From positions 1 through 49,867 of the forward strand of contig NZ_FNBO01000018.1 in NCBI RefSeq assembly GCF_900102375.1: DNA of 49,867 bases, read 5' to 3'. This document shows positions 47,785 through 49,867 of this stretch, piece by piece. The translations under genes and the position numbers were made by a program. The notes under the pieces are model-generated. The model searched no databases, was not told the DNA's origin, and worked only from the letters and a program-made list of their open reading frames with translations. This DNA is from Halorubrum xinjiangense (GTDB lineage: Archaea > Halobacteriota > Halobacteria > Halobacteriales > Haloferacaceae). Every line of letters starts with the position of its first letter. Positions within the stretch are counted from its first letter, which is position 1.

Positions 47785-49137
47785 ATGAGCCTTCCCGAAC
47801 TGCTCGCGGGGACCGTCGGCGACGAGGACGTCGTCGCCGAGGTGCCGCTGGGCGGTGACGATCGACTCGCGGTCACGCCCACCCGGACCCTCGTCTACCG
47901 CGGCGACGGACTGCTGTCCGACGAGTCCGTCGACGAGTACGGACACGATGTCGAGCGGATCGAGGTGTCGACGGGGCGCCGCAAGGCGAAGATCACCCTC
48001 GGGTACGGCCTCGACGGCGACGAGACGCTCTCGGTCCCGACCAAGCGCGTCGACGACGTCCTCCACCCGGTCCTCGCCGGCGTCCTCTCGGCGAGCGGCG
48101 TCACCGACCCCGGCGAGACGGTCGTGCGCACCTTCCGCTTCTCGGAGCTCACCCTGATCGTCACCAGCGATCGGCTGGTCAAACACGTCGGGTCCGCCGT
48201 CTGGGACCCCGAGTTTGAGGAGTTCCACTACGCGGACCTCACCGGCCTCGACTTCGAGGAGGGAACCGTCGCCACCGCGGTGGTCCTCGTCCACGACGGC
48301 CGCTCGGAGCGGTTCAAGGCCCCCAACGAGTCCGCCCGCGCGGTCCGGGAGACCCTCGCCGATGCGGTGTGCTCGTTCCACGGCGTCGAGAGCTTAGAGG
48401 AGTTCCGGGTCGCCACCGCCGAGGAGGCCGAGTCGACGCCCGACGCCGAGCCGAGCGGCACGACGGACTTCGGCGAGGGGCCCGACCCGCTCTCGGCGTC
48501 CCCCGCCGCCGACGCGGAGGCCGACGCCGGCGGACCCGAACCGGAGGCCGCGCCCGGCGCCGACGAGCCGACTCCGGGAGCGGCCCCCCGTTCCGCGGCC
48601 GACGACACCCCAGCCGAGGGAACTGCGGCGTCACCGTCGGTCGAGTCGGCCGTGGAGTCCTCGGAACCGGCCGAGGGCGACGGCGACCCGCTCGACGGGG
48701 ACCCGCTCGCGACGGACGCGGCGGTCGACGACGCGACAGCCGATCCGCTCGACGACGCGACGGCCGATCCGCTCGACGACGCGACCGCGACGGAGAGCGC
48801 GTCGGCCGCCGAGGAGATCGAACGAGCGGGCGAAGAAGAGGCCGCGTCGCCGGTCGACGGCGAAGCGCTCGCGGCGGACACGGCGGTCACCGACTCGGAG
48901 GCTGGAGCCCCCGTCGCCGACGCCGGCAGCGTCGCGCCCGAGGACGAGGGTGACGGCCCCGTTCGGGGCGACGACGCGTTCGACGGGTCGCCGTTCGAGA
49001 GCGCCGGCGTCGAAGACGCGGATCTCACGAGCGAGGTCGCCGCGCTGCGGCGTACCGTCGAGACGCAGTCCGAGCGCCTCGATCGGCAGTCCGCGCTCAT
49101 CGAACAGCTGATCGAGGAGCTCCGTCGAGGGCGGTGA
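47785..49137 (+). CDS. PH-like domain protein with acidic middle and coiled-coil end (DUF7115-like)
   Basis: A 450-residue protein. The first 205 residues contain two PH-like beta modules (DDRLAVTPTRTLVYRGDGLL, HDVERIEVSTGRRKAKITLG and RFSELTLIVTSDRLVKHVGS, GRSERFKAPNES). A long Ala/Asp/Glu/Pro low-complexity segment follows (about 215-415) with the repeat DDATADPL twice in succession. A C-terminal coiled coil ends it (VAALRRTVETQSERLDRQSA). Haloarchaeal family of unknown function (number from memory). The ATG at 47785 is chosen because the TATA-like GGATTTATGCC (47751-47761) lies about 28 bp upstream. Confidence 0.65.
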   Translation: MSLPELLAGTVGDEDVVAEVPLGGDDRLAVTPTRTLVYRGDGLLSDESVDEYGHDVERIEVSTGRRKAKITLGYGLDGDETLSVPTKRVDDVLHPVLAGVLSASGVTDPGETVVRTFRFSELTLIVTSDRLVKHVGSAVWDPEFEEFHYADLTGLDFEEGTVATAVVLVHDGRSERFKAPNESARAVRETLADAVCSFHGVESLEEFRVATAEEAESTPDAEPSGTTDFGEGPDPLSASPAADAEADAGGPEPEAAPGADEPTPGAAPRSAADDTPAEGTAASPSVESAVESSEPAEGDGDPLDGDPLATDAAVDDATADPLDDATADPLDDATATESASAAEEIERAGEEEAASPVDGEALAADTAVTDSEAGAPVADAGSVAPEDEGDGPVRGDDAFDGSPFESAGVEDADLTSEVAALRRTVETQSERLDRQSALIEQLIEELRRGR

Positions 49138-49243
49138 CCGGGCCGCACCCCCGCGCGGCGCATTCCCTCAAATCGGTCGCTCTAATTCTCTCGGCTGAAA
49201 CTCGCGTCGGATCCGTTATCCGGACGGCGACGAACCCCCGACC

Positions 49244-49520
49244 GTGATAGGCGGACTGGGCGCTCGAGTCGGCGCTGTGTTGAGCGGCATCTCCAGCACT
49301 GAGGGGCGGCTAGCGGTCACCGCCGCGATCGGCCTCCTGACCCTTGCGATCGGGTGGCTGCTGCTGCCGAAGGCGGTCCGCGCCGGCGAGCAGACGGTCT
49401 CGAGCTGGATCGAGCGCCTCCTCGAGGGTCACCTGACCGATTCGACCCAAGGGGCGATCGAGACGCTGCGCGAGGGGGTCCCCGCCTCGTTCCTCCTGCG
49501 TCTCGCGGTCGGGCTCTTAC
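49244..49520 (+). pseudogene. N-terminal part of a membrane-protein gene cut by an IS element
   Basis: From a GTG at 49244 about 92 codons encode a hydrophobic helix (LAVTAAIGLLTLAIGWLLLP), an amphipathic stretch (SWIERLLEGHLTDSTQGAIE) and a second hydrophobic start (PASFLLRLAVGLL). The sequence then meets TTAC at 49517-49520 and the IS begins. The pattern is reminiscent of the N-terminal region of MscS-like channels, but the channel core is not in the window, so this is a weak guess. The remainder may lie beyond the element. Confidence 0.5.
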
Positions 49521-49562
49521 GGGAAATACGAGGCGAAAGCCTCGCGCTTCAGCGCGGGGATG
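49517..49562 (+). repeat. IS left-end hairpins with TTAC target site
   Basis: TTAC is followed by CGAGGC-GAAA-GCCTCG, a perfect six-pair stem with a GNRA-type loop. This overlaps an alternative stem CCTCGCGCT/AGCGCGGGG. It matches the minus-strand sequence at 486-440 with few differences, most of them outside or compensated in the stems. Confidence 0.75.
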
Positions 49563-49867
49563 AAGCCAACCAACAGTATTCAACCGCCGTCAATGGCATA
49601 GACGGGGTTCCAACGCAGTCTTTAAGCCGTCCAACCGTGATAGTATACATAGATGGTAAAGAGTACCCGTCACGCGAAATACGAACTCTACTACCACATA
49701 GTGTTTGTACCGAAATATCGGCGTTCGCACCTGACGGGGGAGACGAAGGAACGTCTCGAAACCATCTTCGCGGAAATCTGTGAGGACAAGGGCCTCGAAC
49801 TGGTCGAGTGCGAAGTCATGCCCGATCACGTACACCTGTTCATCGGAAGTCCACCCAAGAACGCCCC
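49521..49867 (+). mobile_element. IS200/IS605-type element carrying tnpA, cut by the window edge
   Basis: The element starts 3' of TTAC, has the hairpin left end, a spacer of about 90 bp, and tnpA. It has interrupted the gene at 49244. Its right end, and any tnpB, lie beyond the window. The orientation is opposite to that of the element at the left edge, so the two left ends face inward across the window. Confidence 0.8.
49653..49867 (+). CDS. tnpA: IS200/IS605 TnpA transposase, N-terminal part (runs off the window)
   Basis: 71 residues are visible: [40 protein letters not shown], and [17 protein letters not shown]. This is the Y1 HUH single-strand transposase. The metal-binding His-x-His is HVH, while the catalytic Tyr lies beyond the edge. 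It cuts single-stranded DNA at the hairpin ends next to a short target (TTAC here). The frame is intact as far as seen. GTGATAGTATACAT before the ATG may hold the promoter. Confidence 0.92.
   Translation, partial: MVKSTRHAKYELYYHIVFVPKYRRSHLTGETKERLETIFAEICEDKGLELVECEVMPDHVHLFIGSPPKNA

Overview
The window is chromosomal DNA of an extremely halophilic archaeon, most likely Halorubrum or a close relative. The evidence is very high GC, acidic proteins rich in Asp and Glu, archaeal genes (transcription factor S, ribosomal protein S8e, DpsA, SecF-SecD without YajC, beta-RFAP synthase), many promoters with a TATA box 25-30 bp before the start codon (leaderless transcripts), and an intron in the elongator tRNA-Met. 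The genus is inference.

Layout. 1-704: left end of an IS200/IS605 element with the 5' part of tnpB, then a gene scrap. 832-3084: small membrane and zinc-ribbon proteins and gamma-glutamyltransferase. 3294-9514: a branched-chain amino-acid ABC system. The binding protein faces a convergent livHMGF operon, and its two lobes are in circularly permuted order. 9678-13212: lipoyl synthase, a solitary PD-(D/E)XK nuclease-like gene, and a lower-GC islet ending in a broken relE-like gene beside tRNA-Thr. 13323-17426: a haloarchaeal conserved gene, an enoyl-CoA hydratase, tRNA-Gly with a duplicated 3' end, a PiT-family permease and a divergent cis-prenyltransferase. 17506-23887: membrane proteins, SecF-SecD, a DtxR-type regulator with a GDT1-like metal transporter, RNase HII and S8e. 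24028-33935: potassium channel/RCK protein, regulators, DpsA, MutY, hydrolase, glycosyltransferase and TFS. 34480-39450: MOT1-type transporter, coiled-coil/zinc proteins, a RecA/KaiC-like protein without a proper P-loop, and beta-RFAP synthase. 39617-42457: hemC-cobA-hemD, the route from porphobilinogen to precorrin-2/uroporphyrinogen III. 42683-49137: STAS-like protein, DUF4382 lipoprotein, amidohydrolase, CBS protein, DUF457 protein, tRNA-Met and a PH-like protein. 49244-49867: a membrane-protein gene cut by a second IS200/IS605 element carrying tnpA.

The strongest candidate for something undescribed is a roughly 270-400 bp element present four times between genes (about 4741-5320, 15100-15417, 34074-34459 and 45836-46130). 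All copies share fixed sequence boxes joined by hairpins whose arms differ between copies but remain complementary within each copy. Three copies have a TTTATAAAT-type box at the upstream edge, and all end in a 57 bp unit that can be tandemly repeated. This looks like a dispersed structured-RNA gene or a mobile element with a structured product. The second strong signal is the circularly permuted binding protein. Annotation rests on reading the sequence only; DUF numbers are from memory and should be treated as family hints.
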